A DNA stretch of 64,000 bases from Torreya grandis (lineage: Eukaryota; Streptophyta; Pinopsida; Cupressales; Taxaceae), in NCBI GenBank assembly GCA_037957365.1, contig JARHVA010003168.1:726001-790000 (forward strand), given 5' to 3'. The translations under genes and the position numbers were made by a program. The notes under the pieces are model-generated. The model was given only the letters and a program-made list of their open reading frames with translations, did no database searches and was not told where the DNA came from. Below, piece after piece: positions 10,926 through 24,500 of the stretch; position 1 is the first letter of the stretch, and every line of letters starts with the position of its first letter.

Positions 10926-12071
10926 TTTTATAATTATAGCTACTAAGTGGGGGGTGAATTATTTCCCTTAAAACAATCATTAAATTTCACTTATCATCCA
11001 TGAAGCATTCATTCACATACATATATTAGCTAATGCATAAACAAGCATCTACAAAAGTTTTCAACATAAGAAAACAAGTTATATATGGGAATCCCTAATG
11101 GAGAATAAAATAAAATTAAAAATATCTTGGAATACAATCCTATAATCAATATTTAGTGAGGCACTAACCCCACAAGGAGCACCAACCCCTCATTAGTCAA
11201 ACACTAACTCAACTAGTCCTTTAGCAAGCACCAACCCCCTAAGTAACTCAACACCAAATCAGCTACCTGTAATATTTTATCACCTTTTTAATCCTTTTTC
11301 TCACTCAATTGATGATGATTCCCTTATTTTTCTCTTCACACTCTTCTATCTCTCTCAAATAGCTTATTAGGCCTCTTCGCTCAACTAGACCTTTTCTTGG
11401 TAAAATTAGGTAATATGACCTTGATCATCATCTATATAATCACTATTATAAATTTTTGACATTATAAACAAACATATCTAATTTTATTTTATCCCTCTAC
11501 CTATTATATATACTTTTATTTCTTTTGTTCATTTCCTCATTATTCTAACTAGTCAAATTAGGCCTATTAGACCTTCTTTTTGTACTTGACACTTTGTCTC
11601 ACCCACCTTGGTCAGCCAAAAACTTCTCCATAATTTTATCACCCTTGAAATATAACAAAAAACATGTTTCAAAAGTGAAACACCCTCTACATATGTTTTT
11701 CACCACTCATAAGGACAAAAACCACCATTAGGCCTAACAGAGACCTAATGTAATTAGGCCTTCTCAAAGCACATGTTCCATTTTAACCACCTTAAAACAT
11801 ATTTATCATCCATAAATAGATGAAAAACTTCAAAAATTATTCAATTATAACCTTTTTAATATCACATTAGGCACCCAACACCATTTATCTCTTTTAACTC
11901 CTTGAACCACACCATTAGGCCTACTCACAATTAGCCTTCTCACTGCCAAAAAGTCTATCTCAAAACATAGACTTTTAACATGCCATATTATTTCACAACA
12001 TAGGTCAAAATATCTCAAATTTATCATTTCCATATGCTCCCTTAGAACATGCAAACAAGCTTCAAAACCTA
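10926..12071 (-). mobile_element. Truncated 5' LTR of gag-only element, copy A
   Basis: It begins with a degraded terminus followed by CTACTAAGTGGGGGGTGAA and follows the other long LTRs as far as the CTTCAAAACCTAG block near 12055-12071, where homology stops about 1.15 kb in. The remaining two thirds of the LTR are absent. The next bases belong to an unrelated Copia RT on the same strand, so this is a deletion or recombination junction. Confidence 0.75.
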
Positions 12072-14660
12072 GGATGGAAGTTGTAGTACATCACCATGAA
12101 AAAGGCACTCTTTAAAACCATATATTAAACATCCCAATTATTTTTTGTATTAATGTCAAGTTTGAGTCTAATAGAGTTCATATTGGTGACTGGTACAAAG
12201 GTCTATGTGTAATTAATGCCATACACCTGTGAGAAACCTTTTATGACCAACTATGCCTTGAACTTATCAACATACCCATCTAATACATACTTGGTATAAT
12301 ATATCCATCTACATCAAACAATATTTCTTCCCTTAGGAATAAGTTTCAAATCCATGGTACGATTCCTAATTAAGGAGTTATACTCCTCATGCAAGGAAGA
12401 ATCCCACTCAAGAATACTTGATGCCTTCCAAAAAGTCTATGGATCTAAGGTAGAGTCATAAAAAAAAGGTGGCTCACCATAAAACTATGAACATGTCATA
12501 TTATCATGTTAAATATCCCAAATCCATATACCTACACTCTATAGTGTATTCTTAGCCCAAAGAGGACTAGAAATGGATGAGCTAGGTAGAGAAAAAACAT
12601 CCTCTCAAAGTGTGGCTAGATGTGGATAAAGATGAGTCCCCATCGCTACTCTCACTATAATAATTGAAATAAGTGCCCTCAACATCAATAATGTTCTTAG
12701 AATATTCTAAATAATTTTAAAAAAATACAAAAGATTCCAATTAAGTGGGATAAGTGTCAAGTGTTGATATTTTAGGACTCTCCTAAAATTTAACATTTCT
12801 CTCAATGAACAACTCATGTGTGGTTAGATGAATAAGGTGGTAACTATTGACACCATTTGGATAACCTATGTATATAAAAATATTTCTTTGGGGTTCCATA
12901 TACTTTCATTTTTTATTTTGTATGTATGTCACAGCTAGAGATCTAAAAACCCTAAAGTGCTCAATTGCAGGTTTCCTATTGTGCCAAGCTTCAGATGGAG
13001 TTATACCTTTTAAATATTTATGAGTAACAATTTTATAAATATAATAGGCATAATTAATGGATACAACACAATAAAAAGGTGAAAATGACTTAGAGTGAAT
13101 CATAAAGTTTTCCATATCTTTCAAGGACCTATTCTTGTTTTATTTAACTCTATTTTATTAAGGACTATAAGGAACTATTCATAATAAATCAATACTTGAT
13201 ACAAAACTATTTAAACCTATTATTGACATAATCATCCCATTATAAATCCAAAAAACCTTGATGCATTTCTCATATTATTTATTATAAATAAAATTAAAGT
13301 CTCTAAACTTGTAAAAGAATTTAGATTTCTACACAAGGAAGTGAACCCATGTGTATCTTGAGAAATCATAAATGAAGGTAAGGACATACTTATCCATTGT
13401 GAAATAAAAACTAGGAAAAGGTCTAGATACATCATTTCATACTAAATACAATTCCTATAAATCCATCCAAGATTTTTCATTGTCAAATTTATCTTTGGGA
13501 TACTTCTTAAGGCTGTAAACCTCACAAAAACCCTTTGAGAAATGGACTCAAGGTAAGCTTGTGACCATGTCATTTTTGATGAGTTATTCTATGTAACATT
13601 ACTTGAGGTGGCCAAAACACCCATGTCAAAGTTTTCCAACTCCATATGAATGTGTTAGAAATGTAATTAGAGAAGAATACGGTTCAAAATATGAGAAGGT
13701 ATATAACCTAACTGGGTGATCTGCCCTACCCACTTCCACTATAAAATCATTATGTAACTCTCTGATTATGACTGAATCTAGTAAAAACTCTACCCTCATA
13801 CCCTTACTGGTATGAGTGAATTTTAACATTTATAAAAGATTAATTTAAAGTTATGGAACATTTAGAACATTATTGAATGTTCCTCCATCTATTTAAATAG
13901 ATCCTCTCATTGTAACTTCTATTGAAGTGTTATCATTAAAAGTGATAGAAGACATGATACAAGGCTCTAAAGAAGAAAAATCAACTTGTTAATATCCCAT
14001 GTGGTGAGAACCACCTAAGTCAATAAATCATGAATATGTTAGATATAAAACTACTATAAGAGCCTTGCCCTTTTCTTCCTTGTTACCTTTGCCTTTTTCC
14101 TTAGAATAATCTTGAGTCGATGAATTCAGCTTGATAGAATCAAGAATAATTATGTTATTATTTACTAAAAGATGATTTAGATGATCAATTTTTTTCTTCA
14201 TGAACTTGTGTCCATCATGACCTTTTTTATTGTAATAGTCACACTTAAAATTATATTTCATAGGTTTGTCATTGGAAGAGGAAGTTTCAACGGTTATTTT
14301 GGTAGAAGTTGATTCTTTATACTTCTATATATCCTTGTTATTTTTCTTCTTCTCTTTTTTTAAAGTCTTATATTTCCCATTCCTAAAAATTAGTGATTGA
14401 GGTTTTGAGGACTTCAATGTCCCCATTTGTATTAAATTATCTTGCTCCCAAGTGAAGTTAGTAACAAAGATATATAAAGAGGGAATTTTCCATGTAGTGC
14501 TTAAATAAATTTTAGTGGCATGGAAAGTAGAGACAAAGACTAAGTAATTAGGATCTAGCTTAGATAGTATCAATAGAATAAGTTGGTCATATATATTCTC
14601 TATTACAAATTATTTCAAATGAAATATTAAAGACTTGAACTTGGTGTTATCATTCAAAAC
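12072..14660 (-). pseudogene. Second-family Copia gag-PR-IN-RT remnant
   Basis: Minus strand, reading from 14660 down. A gag C-terminal half covers 14650-14325 (LSKLDPNYLVFVSTFHATK, WEQDNLIQMGTLKSSKP). A decayed zinc knuckle lies at 14261-14028 (CDYYNKKGHDGHKFMKK). The protease to pre-integrase region is at 13829-13626 (VEFLLDSVIIRELHNDF, RADHPVRLYTFS). Integrase runs from about 13560 to 12906, including the distal MKDMENFMIHSKSFSPF, GITPSEAWHNRKPAIEHFRVF blocks. RT begins near 12440 and stops at about 12072 shortly after the KSAF motif. Gag N-terminus, most of RT, RNase H and both LTRs are missing. Its sequences differ clearly from the copy A/B family. All domains have stops and frameshifts. 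Confidence 0.82.
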
Positions 14661-15300
14661 CACACCTTAGGAGGAGGGTTTTTAGGCTTACCTCTAAGTT
14701 TGGGGTAACATGGGATTATCCCAAGGATGTGTGTGACCTATGGTTGGGCTAAACATATAGATTATGGGGATAGATCCCATGGTGCATCCATTTAGATTAA
14801 ATCATAAAGACATACTAATTATTGGGGTGAAAAGGGATAAAAGGGATGCATAAAAGGAACCTAATCTAAATATGGTGATGCACTAATATAGTTGTCCACT
14901 CTATTTAATCTCTAACAACACTAATGAACTAGACATGCAAGTGAACTACTTTATTCATGAGTTCTTATGCAATAATATTTCACATATAAGTTATGTTAGG
15001 TGGATAAAACATGAGGGTCATGATAGGAATGTCTAATATAAGGAACTTACTAATCAAATTCAACTTCAAGATCAATAACCAACACTCTTTCACACTATGT
15101 GACCTATATAACACATCTACTAGCATGTGGGTGAGGAAAGGACCTATAAAGGGAGAATATATACCACTTATGTATATCAAATAGGAAAATAACACACTAG
15201 AATCTAACATGAGGAAGATACAATAGTCCATTTATTAGTTTAAGAGGTATAAAAGATACAAATATAGGTAGATTTTCTTCATACCCAAGTGAGGGATGTG
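14661..15300. other. Unassigned spacer
   Basis: No domain, repeat or terminal structure recognised. The only ORFs are short and without family resemblance. It could be the leader or LTR of the Copia remnant at 12072-14660, but no PBS is visible. Confidence 0.4.
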
Positions 15301-15305
15301 TATGG
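15301..15305. repeat. Left target-site duplication TATGG of composite B
   Basis: TATGG directly precedes the LTR start TGTCAAGC. TATAG follows the far LTR at 34739-34743, one transition different. A 5-bp duplication is what Copia integrases make. Confidence 0.6.
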
Positions 15306-18219
15306 TGTCAAGCATTATTCCTGTTGGTGAGGTTTGGCATTAATGTTGCCATTGATGTCAAAAGTTTTTGAGAAGGATTCATGAGGTGTTTGATGAGTGT
15401 AGCTATGAGAGAGTATATTGATTAATATTATAGTGATTATAAGAGTATAATATATGATTTGTATATGTTTTTATGACTACATGAGTGATGTGAAGGTTAG
15501 AATAAAAGGTCCTTGTCAAAGTTGTCAAGTGTTTGAGCCTTGTAGTATTTTGACAAGGTATATGCATAAAATACTTAGTCTTGTGCTTGAAGAAGCATGG
15601 CGACTTGGTGAAATGAGTACACATATGAATGGATGGTTATATGAGGTTAATTGATCATATGATTAAGGTGTATAAACACTCATAAGAGTCTTAGGGTGAG
15701 CTTATAGGGGTAGGACCTATAGATCAAGTCTACAACTAGACCATTTATAAACCTTACTTGGCCTAATAAAGCATCATGATATATTATCAAGGCCTATGAA
15801 GGATATAAAGTAGTGGTTGAGCATGGTAATAGGTTGTATGGAATATATATGAGGTGTTGAGAGCTTGGAAAATGGTTAGAAGGTCAGTTTCAAGGACTAA
15901 TGTGGTTTATAAGTCAAAGTCTAGAGAGCAAACAGAGAGATAGTGACCAAATGAGGTATGAGATTTAGATATCAAGATAAGAATGAGCATGTGAGAATTT
16001 TTAGTGGTGTGATATATTATCCAAGGTGTCTTGAACAAGTTTTAGTTCAAATTTTGAAGGTTTAGGTTTGAAAAGGTGTTGTAAGGTCTCTCAAGTGCAC
16101 ATGATGAAGAGTTGTCTACTTGAGAAGGATTTTCAAGTTTTCATTAGTACATAGAGAATCTACATGAGGAAATAAGATATTCATGGTATATGGTAAAGGG
16201 TAATATGTCAAATTTATAGGTATTAGTTTTTGGAATGAGGGGTTAAGATTTATGAATGATTACTAATAGTGGAAAATGGTTTAAACCCTCAAAGAACCCT
16301 AATAGTGACCTGATATGAAATAAGTTGTTCTAAATTGCCAAAAATATATTGGAATTTATATTTTAGTAATTTTATGTTGTATTCAACTCTCCCAGGAATC
16401 TATAGATGTGATTGAGTCTTCAAGTGAGTGAGTGGACCTTATAAGAAAGGTCTTATTTCTTAGAGATTTATTGTAGTGGTTAAAGTTGACCAAGTCAAAG
16501 TTACTAAATGGATGGAGGAAAAAGTATGAGATTTATATTTTGTGTCAATTAAGGTTTATATATAATATATATCACTCATGTGTGCAAAGTTTGTGATCCA
16601 AGTTGACCAGTCACTAATAGGCCTACTGGTGAAAATAGTGAAAAACCTAGACAATAATGAGAAGATGATTAGGGATATGTTATCATGTAATAGTGATGTA
16701 AAAATATACATGAAGGTGTTGTTAAGTAATTTTAATATATTATAAGTTTTATTATAATTTATGGAGGATAGTGATTATAGTGAAAATGTTGCTCAAAAGT
16801 TGACTTGTCTATTTCAAATGAGACAATGAGATACAATGCTGTGAGATTAGTCTATAAGACCATTATTTGACATAAAACCTTATAATTATTGTATTTTAGA
16901 GTGGTATATATATGTGAAAGTTTATTTTAATATATAAATGGTCATGTAAATTTATATTAAATGTGTTGAATATCAAGTTATCCATGACTAGGTTTTAGAG
17001 TGTTCAGGCAGTTCTGAGTGGGCTACTTACAGAGAAGGGTTTGAGTCCTTTTGACCTAAGTTGTGAAATATAATTTATATGGTGGTGAAAATTATGAAAT
17101 ATATATTTTATATGTTATTTATTTCCATTTTTTATCTAATTTGTGTTTACTCTCTATTAGTTCAAGACAGACTTTATGTGTGTGTGAAGGTCTAATGTGA
17201 ACAACACAAATGGCATGCTTCAAGAGGTGATTTTAGATAAAAGGTGTCATGGACATAATATTATATTATTATGGGTATATTTTATTGTCATATGGAGTGT
17301 TATTATTATTTATTAAGTTTTAAACTATTCCAAAAATATCAAAGGGTAACATGTACTAATGAAGGCCTAATTAAATTAGGTCTCCTTAAGGTGTAAAGAA
17401 GGATTTGGTCCATTTGATATATGTCCAACATAATGTAATGTTTAATTAATGTTTTTGGAATGTAATAAAGAATATTGTGTGGAAAATATAAGTTTTCAAG
17501 TGTGTATCACTGACCAAGAGGTGTATCAGCAAGAGCCTAGTATAAGAATAAGGCATAATAGGCCTAATTGACTAGTTAGAGAATGAGTGAGTTGAAGTGA
17601 AGGATATATAACTTTAAATAGATAAATGAGGTATTATGGTATAAAATAAAATATAATTAATATATAATATAGGTAATTTATAATAATATCAAGGTCATAT
17701 GACCTAATGTATCTTGAAGAGACCTAGTTGAACGAAGGAGCCTAGAAGGTAGTTTGAGAGGGATAAAAGAGTGTGAAGAGATGAAGATGTGGTAACCATC
17801 AGTTGGTTGATAAAAATGGTGTTATAAATGTGATAAAATAAATTATGTTTCTAATTTTTTGATGAGTAATCTATGGGGTTGGTGCCTCCTTACAAGTTGG
17901 TGCTTGTTAAAGCCTAACTGAGTTGGTACTTAGCTAGTTGGGGTTGATACTCCATGTGGAGTTGGTTTTTCAATAAATTTGGTGTTTGTATTATAGGAAT
18001 ATGGTACATTTGTAGATATCAGTGGGTTTTCTTCCCCTTGAGTTTTTCCCACTCAAATAAGTTTTCTATGTGTTATGCTCTTGTCTCATGCTCATACAAA
18101 TGGTTATTGATGTGTTGTTAGTTCACCATACTGCTTTGATAGTTCATGAGTTATAAAGTAAAATTGTAAATGTTTTGAATACTTATTCACCCCACCTCTA
18201 TGTAATTTTTATTCCAATA
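15306..18219 (+). mobile_element. 5' LTR of outer composite B
   Basis: About 2.9 kb, starting TGTCAAGC and ending CCAATA directly before the PBS. It is colinear with 31792-34738: shared GGTGAGGTTTGGCATTAATG near the start, AACCCTAATAGTGA near 16290, GCCTAATAGGCCTAATT near 17560, TTGGTGCC blocks near 17880 and CACTCAAATAAGTT near 18050. The terminal dinucleotide CA has decayed to TA. No gene is seen inside. Confidence 0.85.
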
Positions 18220-18221
18220 AT

Positions 18222-18237
18222 TGGTGTCAGAGCTTGG
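18222..18237 (+). other. Primer-binding site, initiator-tRNA-Met type
   Basis: TGGTGTCAGAGCTTGG differs from the canonical TGGTATCAGAGC at one position and lies two bases after the LTR. It sets the outer element's plus orientation. Confidence 0.85.
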
Positions 18238-18286
18238 TACTTCAAATCAAGTCTAATAGTTGGAAGGTGATCCTAAAAAGTGTAAA

Positions 18287-18960
18287 ATGTCCAGTGATCA
18301 AAAGCAAGAAGACAACATGTATGATGAAGAATTATACTATGATAGTGAAGAAGGACAAGATAAAGTAGACCTTGAAGATGATCTCATAAGTACACTTGAT
18401 GATTTGAAGCATTAAAATAAGACTATCAAGGAACTCAAGAACTAGTTAGAAGGTGTCAATATAAATTTTAGATCAAAGTAAGTTAAGTATGACGAGTTGA
18501 AGACAAAGCTAGATTGCTTGAAGGTTGAGAATGAGAAAGTCATAGACAAGATTAACATGTTTTAGAGAGAGAGTGATAATTAAAAAAAGTTCAAGAGTAC
18601 TAACATGAAAATACCAATCAGACATCCTAATGTAATAAATGATAAGCCATCATGGGACCATAAGAAGAGGAATAATCAATCATGAGGTAAGTACATAAAT
18701 TTTATTTTCTATATCTATCATAATATAGGACAAATTGTAAGATTATTATCTAATAGAGTTATAAGGCCCTTAAGATTAAAAAAGACATTTGAATATCCTA
18801 TAATTCATGAAAAGGATCAAAAAATTGGTATGGAAGCCAAATCAAGTTAGGACTAATCATATTAAACTCAAGAGTCAAGATGGACTATTTCCTAAGGAGG
18901 AACATAAGACTAAAGAGGATTCTATGATAACTCAAACTACCTTTCACATTCAAGATGAAA
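18287..18960 (+). pseudogene. Gag remnant of outer composite B
   Basis: The first ATG after the PBS (18287) opens an acidic frame (MSSDQKQEDN, YDEELYYDSEEGQDKVDLED, LISTLDDLK) resembling the acidic and coiled-coil C-terminal part of gag in this family. Later pieces such as KLVWKPNQVRTNHIKLK near 18830 look like the gag-protease linker. The N-terminal capsid region and the zinc knuckles are missing, in contrast to the inner element, which retains them. Several stops and shifts are present. The frame ends at the GT microsatellite. Confidence 0.6.
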
Positions 18961-18979
18961 TCATGAAATGGTATATATA

Positions 18980-18984
<5 letters not shown>

Positions 18985-19052
<68 letters not shown>
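18985..19052. repeat. (GT)34 microsatellite
   Basis: 68 bases of uninterrupted GT, preceded by GTATATATATGTAT, lie between the gag-protease linker and pol. The poly-Val/Cys and poly-Thr/His ORFs across it are artefacts. The part of copy A upstream of pol is missing, so its age cannot be judged there. Confidence 0.98.
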
Positions 19053-19055
<3 letters not shown>

Positions 19056-19069
19056 GGTTGTTAAAGCCA

Positions 19070-21553
19070 CATGAAAAGAGACAACACTAATTTCATCTCA
19101 TTGAAGAATAATGATTCAAGAATAGTGAGGTTTATAGATAACATAATTACCAATATAGTTGGCAAAGGTGTCTTGAGTTTGGACAATGGGAAGACCAAGA
19201 CACAAAATATGTTATATGTGGAAGATTTATAACATAACTTGCTTAGTGTAATTCAAATGTTTAATCAAGGACACACACTAACCTTTCATGAAAAAAGGTG
19301 TGAAATAAGGAGAGACAAATTAGGAAAGATAATTGTCAATGCTAAGAGGACTAAAGAACAATCTATATGTCTTGAATGAGATAAATAAGGAGAGATGATT
19401 CATGAGAAATATAGATGAAATTTGTGTATGGAAAAGAAGGTTAGGTCACCTAAACATTGACAATCTGGTCAAGATTAGTAGTAATAAGTCTATGAAGAAC
19501 ATGCCTAATATCACCAAACCTACAAAAATACTTTGCAAGGAATGTCAACATGGTAAACAAACTAGAATAAGGTTCAAATCCAAGGATTACTCTACTACAA
19601 GACCCTTGAATTTAATACACACTAATCTCTATGGGCCTATAATAATTTAAATCATGTAATGAGATAGCTATTTCATGTTACTCATAAATGATTACACAAG
19701 AATGACTCGGGTTGCATTCATGAAATAAAAGTTAGAAGCTCTTGACAAGTTCAAGGAATTCAAGGATCTTATTAAGAATGAAAATAATGGGAAGATCAAA
19801 TACCTAAGATTCGATAGAGGTGGAGATTTTTTTTCCTATGATTTTGATTACTTATATGAGGTTAATGGAATAAGGAGATAATTATCAATAGGTAAGATAC
19901 CTCAACAAAATGATTTAGTGGAAAGGAAGAATAAGATAGTTCAAGAGATGGCTAAAACTATGTTAAATGAGTTTATATTATCTAATGGATATTAGAAAGA
20001 GGCAATAATCATAATAGTATACATTTTGAAAATTTGATAGATAAGGACTAATGGCAACATGACTCCTTATGAACTATGGAAGGATAAACTTGGTAATATG
20101 GAATACTTTACAGTGTTTGGGATAAAATGTTTCAACAAAAGCGATGATGAAGACTTGGGAAATTTTGATTCTAGATATGATGAAGGTATATTATTAGGAT
20201 ACTCATCAATGAGCTCAACCTATAAATGTTATAAAAAGAGGCTAAACAAGATAGTGGAAAACACTAATGTGAATATTGATGAGATAATGAAATCACTTTC
20301 ATAATCAAAAGACATTTTAGAGAATCTGGAATTAAATAATTAAGAGGAGACTATATACGTTGATGAGGAAGAAGAATTTTAAGAGGTATAGGACTCATAA
20401 GGACCCTCATGATAGATTCAAAGAGATCACCCAAAATCTCAAATCATTAACAACAAGAATTTAGGTATGCAAATAAGGAAAAGAATGGTAAGTAATCTAA
20501 ATCAGGATAATTTTTATATATTAGCTAAGATTGAACCTAATAATCTTATTAAATTAATAAAATACAAATTTTAGATAGGTGCTATGAATGAGGAATTAGA
20601 CTAAATAGAGAAGCATGGGACTTGGGAACTAGTTCCTAGGCCAAAAGATAAGAATGTCATTGACACGAAGTGGGTGTTTACAAATAAGTTCAGTGAAGGT
20701 GGAGAAGTCACTAGGAACAAGTCTAGATTGGTATGCAAGGGATATTCACAAGTTGAATGGGTAGACTTTAAGGATACCTTTTCACTAGTAGCAATATTAG
20801 AGTCCATCATATTATTTTTATCATATACAATAATAAAATGGTTTAAGCTATACTAGATGGATGTCAAATCTACCTTTTTGAATGGGAATTTCTAAGAGGA
20901 AGTGTACATTGAGTAATGTGAGGGGTTCTCACTATTAGATGATAAATACTATGTTTGTAGATTGAGAAAAGGCTATGGTTTAAATAAATATCCTAGAGTT
21001 TTGTATGCTAAGTTGGACATGTATTTATTAGATCAAGGATTCAAAAGAGGAGTTACATATAATAATCTATACATCAAGATAGAAGATGACCATCAACTGA
21101 TAGTAGTTGTCAATGTGGATGACATCATCTTTGGTGGAAAAATGAGAACATGACCAAGGCCTTTGTAGAGGTTATGAATAAAGAGTTTTAAATGTTCATT
21201 CTAGGATAACTATCATTCTTTCTTGTGTTACAAATCACTCAATCTAAAACAGGTATATTTATCTCACAAGCCAAGTACATAAGAGAGATTTTGAAGAAGT
21301 TTGAGATGGAAGATTGTAAGGAAGTTAGTACACCCATGATCACAAGGTGTAAGTTGAAAAAGAAATATGAGTATTAAAATGTCAATCAAACATCATATAG
21401 GTCAATGATTAGAAGATTTTTATACACCACTACCTCTAGACCTAACATCATGAAAGCAATAGGTCTTGTGGGAAGATTTCAAGAAGATCCAAAGGATAAT
21501 CATATGCAATAAGTCAAAAAGTTACTCATTTATCTCAATATTAATATGGATTA
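19070..21553 (+). pseudogene. Copia pol copy B, pre-integrase to start of RNase H
   Basis: Order: protease/integrase linker (LISSLKNN-like, 19085-19380); integrase zinc domain at 19402-19650 (RRLGHLNIDNLVKI, CKECQHGKQTRIRFKSKDY, LNLIHTNLYGP, where the usual catalytic Asp is Asn); core with RFDRGGDF near 19812 and NDLVERKN near 19915; FGIKCFNKSDDEDLGNFD at 20120; RT from about 20590 (GTWELVPRPKDKN, LVCKGYSQVEWVDF), and VNVDDIIFGG near 21110 where the Y of YVDD is Asn; RNase H start cut at 21553. Many stops. From the shared TTTCATCTCA to the inner LTR it is within about 10 bases of copy A's length once copy A's retroposed insert is removed. The region holds the empty site for that insert near 19500. 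Confidence 0.88.
21549..21553. repeat. Left target-site duplication of inner element B (GATTA)
   Basis: GATTA precedes the inner LTR; GAGTA follows it at 30996. Copy A has GAGTA at the left site, so the B left pentamer carries one later change. Removing the insert and one pentamer restores the RNase H codons ATG GAN TAT GGA TTG TGG. Confidence 0.75.
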
Positions 21554-24500
21554 TGTTTAAAGTGCATATACTAAGAGAAGAGGGATGAATTATTTCCCTT
21601 AAAATAAACATTCAATTTCACTTATCATTTATGAAACATTCATTCACATACATACATTAACCAATGCATAAACAAGAATATACAAAAGAATTCAACATAA
21701 GAATACAAGAGAAATGTCAAAAATCCACATGTGGAATAAAACCCATTGAAACACATCTTTGAATATAGTATTATAAGTAATTAATCAAGACTTACTGAGG
21801 CACCAACCCCTCACTAGTTAAGCACCAAATCAACTAGTCCTTTAGCAAGCACCAACCCCCTAGGTAACTCAACACCAACTAAACTACCTATAATATATGA
21901 TCACATTTGGACACCTTTTTCTCTCTCAATTTATTATGATTCCCTTATTTTGTTCTTCACATTCTTATATCTCTCTTAAATATCCTACTAGGCCTCTTCA
22001 CTCAACTAGCCCTTTTGTTGGCATAATTAGGTCATATGACCTTGATCAAAATATATAAAATCATTGTTAAAAATTAATGACACGATAAAAAAAAATATCT
22101 TATGGTATTCAATCCCTCTACCTAGTTTCCAAACTTCTATTTCATTTTCTCATTTCTTTAATATTCTAACTAGTCAAATTAGGCCTATTAGACCTTATTT
22201 TTATACTTGACTCTTGCTCTCACCCATATTGATCAGACACAAACCTATACATAATTTAATAACCATTTAAATTTATCAATAATTTTTTTTTCAAAATTTA
22301 AACACCCACTACATAGGTTGGTCACCAGTCATAAGGACCAAAACCACCATTAGGCCTAATAGAGACCTAATGCATTTAGGCCTTCAAAAAGCATACATTT
22401 CATCTTGACCATCTTGGAACATATTAAGCATCCAAAAATGGATGAAAAACTTAAAAAAAACTTCAATTAAACACATTTTAATCTCACCTTATGTACTCAA
22501 CACCATTTATCTCATTTCACTCCTTGAACCACACCATTAGGCCTACTCATAATTATCCCTTCTCACTGCCAAAAAGTTTGTCTTAAATATATGAAGAATA
22601 CATCCAGTTTTGAAATAGAAAAATATTTAAAAATAAAATTTATAGAACATACATGACCTAAGTTTCATCACCAAGTCCATTATATTTCACCACACAGGGC
22701 AAAATATCTCAAACTGATCATTTCTATATGCTCACTCAAAACTTGCAAATAATCTTCAAAACCTAGTGAAGAACCTTTTAATTTTTACACTTAAATAGGA
22801 ATTTATAATGAATAAAAATTTATAAAAATTAACCTATTATAATTATTTAACAAATTAATATTCATTGTATTCTTGAAATCTAGGCATAATGACTCAAGAA
22901 CACCAATCTCACTTACATATATAAAATTGATTGTAGCTCCAAAAAACACAGTCATAGAAACTGAGACTTAGAACACCTATGTGAATAATTTTATGAACTT
23001 AATTTTTTTTTATATGATATTTAATAATATTTATAACATATGTAAACAAATATATTACAATTTTTAATATCAATATTGGTTTTATAAACCAATCTCATGT
23101 CTTCACCATACATAGATCTCACTGTATTAGATAGGTCACTTTGAGAACAAATTTATGAAATTATATGAGCATCTAAAAATATTATATTTAAATGGGTTAT
23201 GTGATATATGTATTTAAAAATAACCCCATACATTTTTAAACATCCCTAATGCAATGTAACCCATCCCTAATCTGATTCTCATTTCTACCTAGTTTTCTCA
23301 TTATCTTCCTCATTAGGCCTTTTTAGCTATAGGCCAACTTCCATGATCAGTATAATTTATTTAAAATTTTTAACCTAAATAAAAAATTAAATTATCAAAA
23401 AATAAAAGTAACACACATCATCATCCAATAATTGGCATGCTTTGACTTAGTTAAACATACCTGCTGCATCAAAAATCCAACAAATAAAGGATTTCATGTA
23501 GCTTTCACTCACTCTTTTGACAAACCAATGCCACCTAGAGGTACCTAGGAGAATTTAATAAAAAATACAATCATCATATTAAGTCAAATAAACCATTATA
23601 ATAAAATTTTAATCATATCTTTGATATCTAATCACTATTAGGGTTTTAAAGAGGGTTTAGACTATCTTCCATTCTTAACAATAATTCATAAAGCTTAGGG
23701 CCTCAACAAAAAAAACATACATGGAATTTTAATATATGACCATTAAAAAACTACCATGAAATACTTGGATCCTAATGAAATGTTTTCACATGCCAACTAG
23801 CATAAGAAAGTCCTTTTTAGGTCTATAATATATCATTTTATGCACATAAAAAGCATCAAGACCATATTTTCATGTTGTTTCCTTTATTAAATGACCTAAA
23901 AATTGGTCAATTTTTTTTAAAAAACCATTAAAACCTCTAAAAATTCACTCATGAGCTTTGTCACCTTGAATAAATAACTTGACCCCTCATTAAACCATAC
24001 TAGGTCTCTTTGCACATTAGGCCTTAAACTACCAATCACACTTAAAACTTGAACACACCTTAAAACCACTTTTAATACTCTAAAAACTTCATAATAATAT
24101 AAAATTAACTTATACCATACTTATATAGTTACACATATATTCATACAAGCCTCAGTATACTCACCTCACTATGCTACCAAGCCTATACCCTCTCACTAGG
24201 TTTCTTAATACAATGACTAAGCCTCAAAACTAATCTTAGAACTATTTTGAAGTATTGTTTGAATAATTATAATTATTACACAACTTTATACAATTTTTCA
24301 TGACTATATTGACATAATTCACTCTGCTTCACTATGATTTATCCATACACCTTCTCATAGGGATAGACTAGGCATCTCAAAATACCCAGTATTTAAAGAT
24401 TTGAGCTCAAACAAGATAACACTCAATGATATCAAACAAAAACATTCTTAAATAAAGATTATTTAAAGATGATAATACTCTCATTATCTTGTCACACCAC

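Larger units (their letters stand above)
4905..12071 (-). mobile_element. Gag-only long-LTR Copia element, copy A (3'LTR-gag-5'LTR)
   Basis: On the plus strand the order is LTR (4905-8033), non-coding post-gag region, reversed gag (about 8900-10859), degenerate PBS, truncated LTR (10926-12071), so the element is on the minus strand. No protease, integrase, RT or RNase H can be read between the gag end and the left LTR. It matches the inner element of copy B at 21554-30995 throughout and sits at the same codon of the host RNase H. The right LTR breaks off at about 12071 and joins a different Copia pol. Confidence 0.8.

Noticed and set aside
18807..19070. Poly-CV and poly-TH ORFs on the two strands
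   Set aside because: They are produced by the (GT)34 microsatellite.
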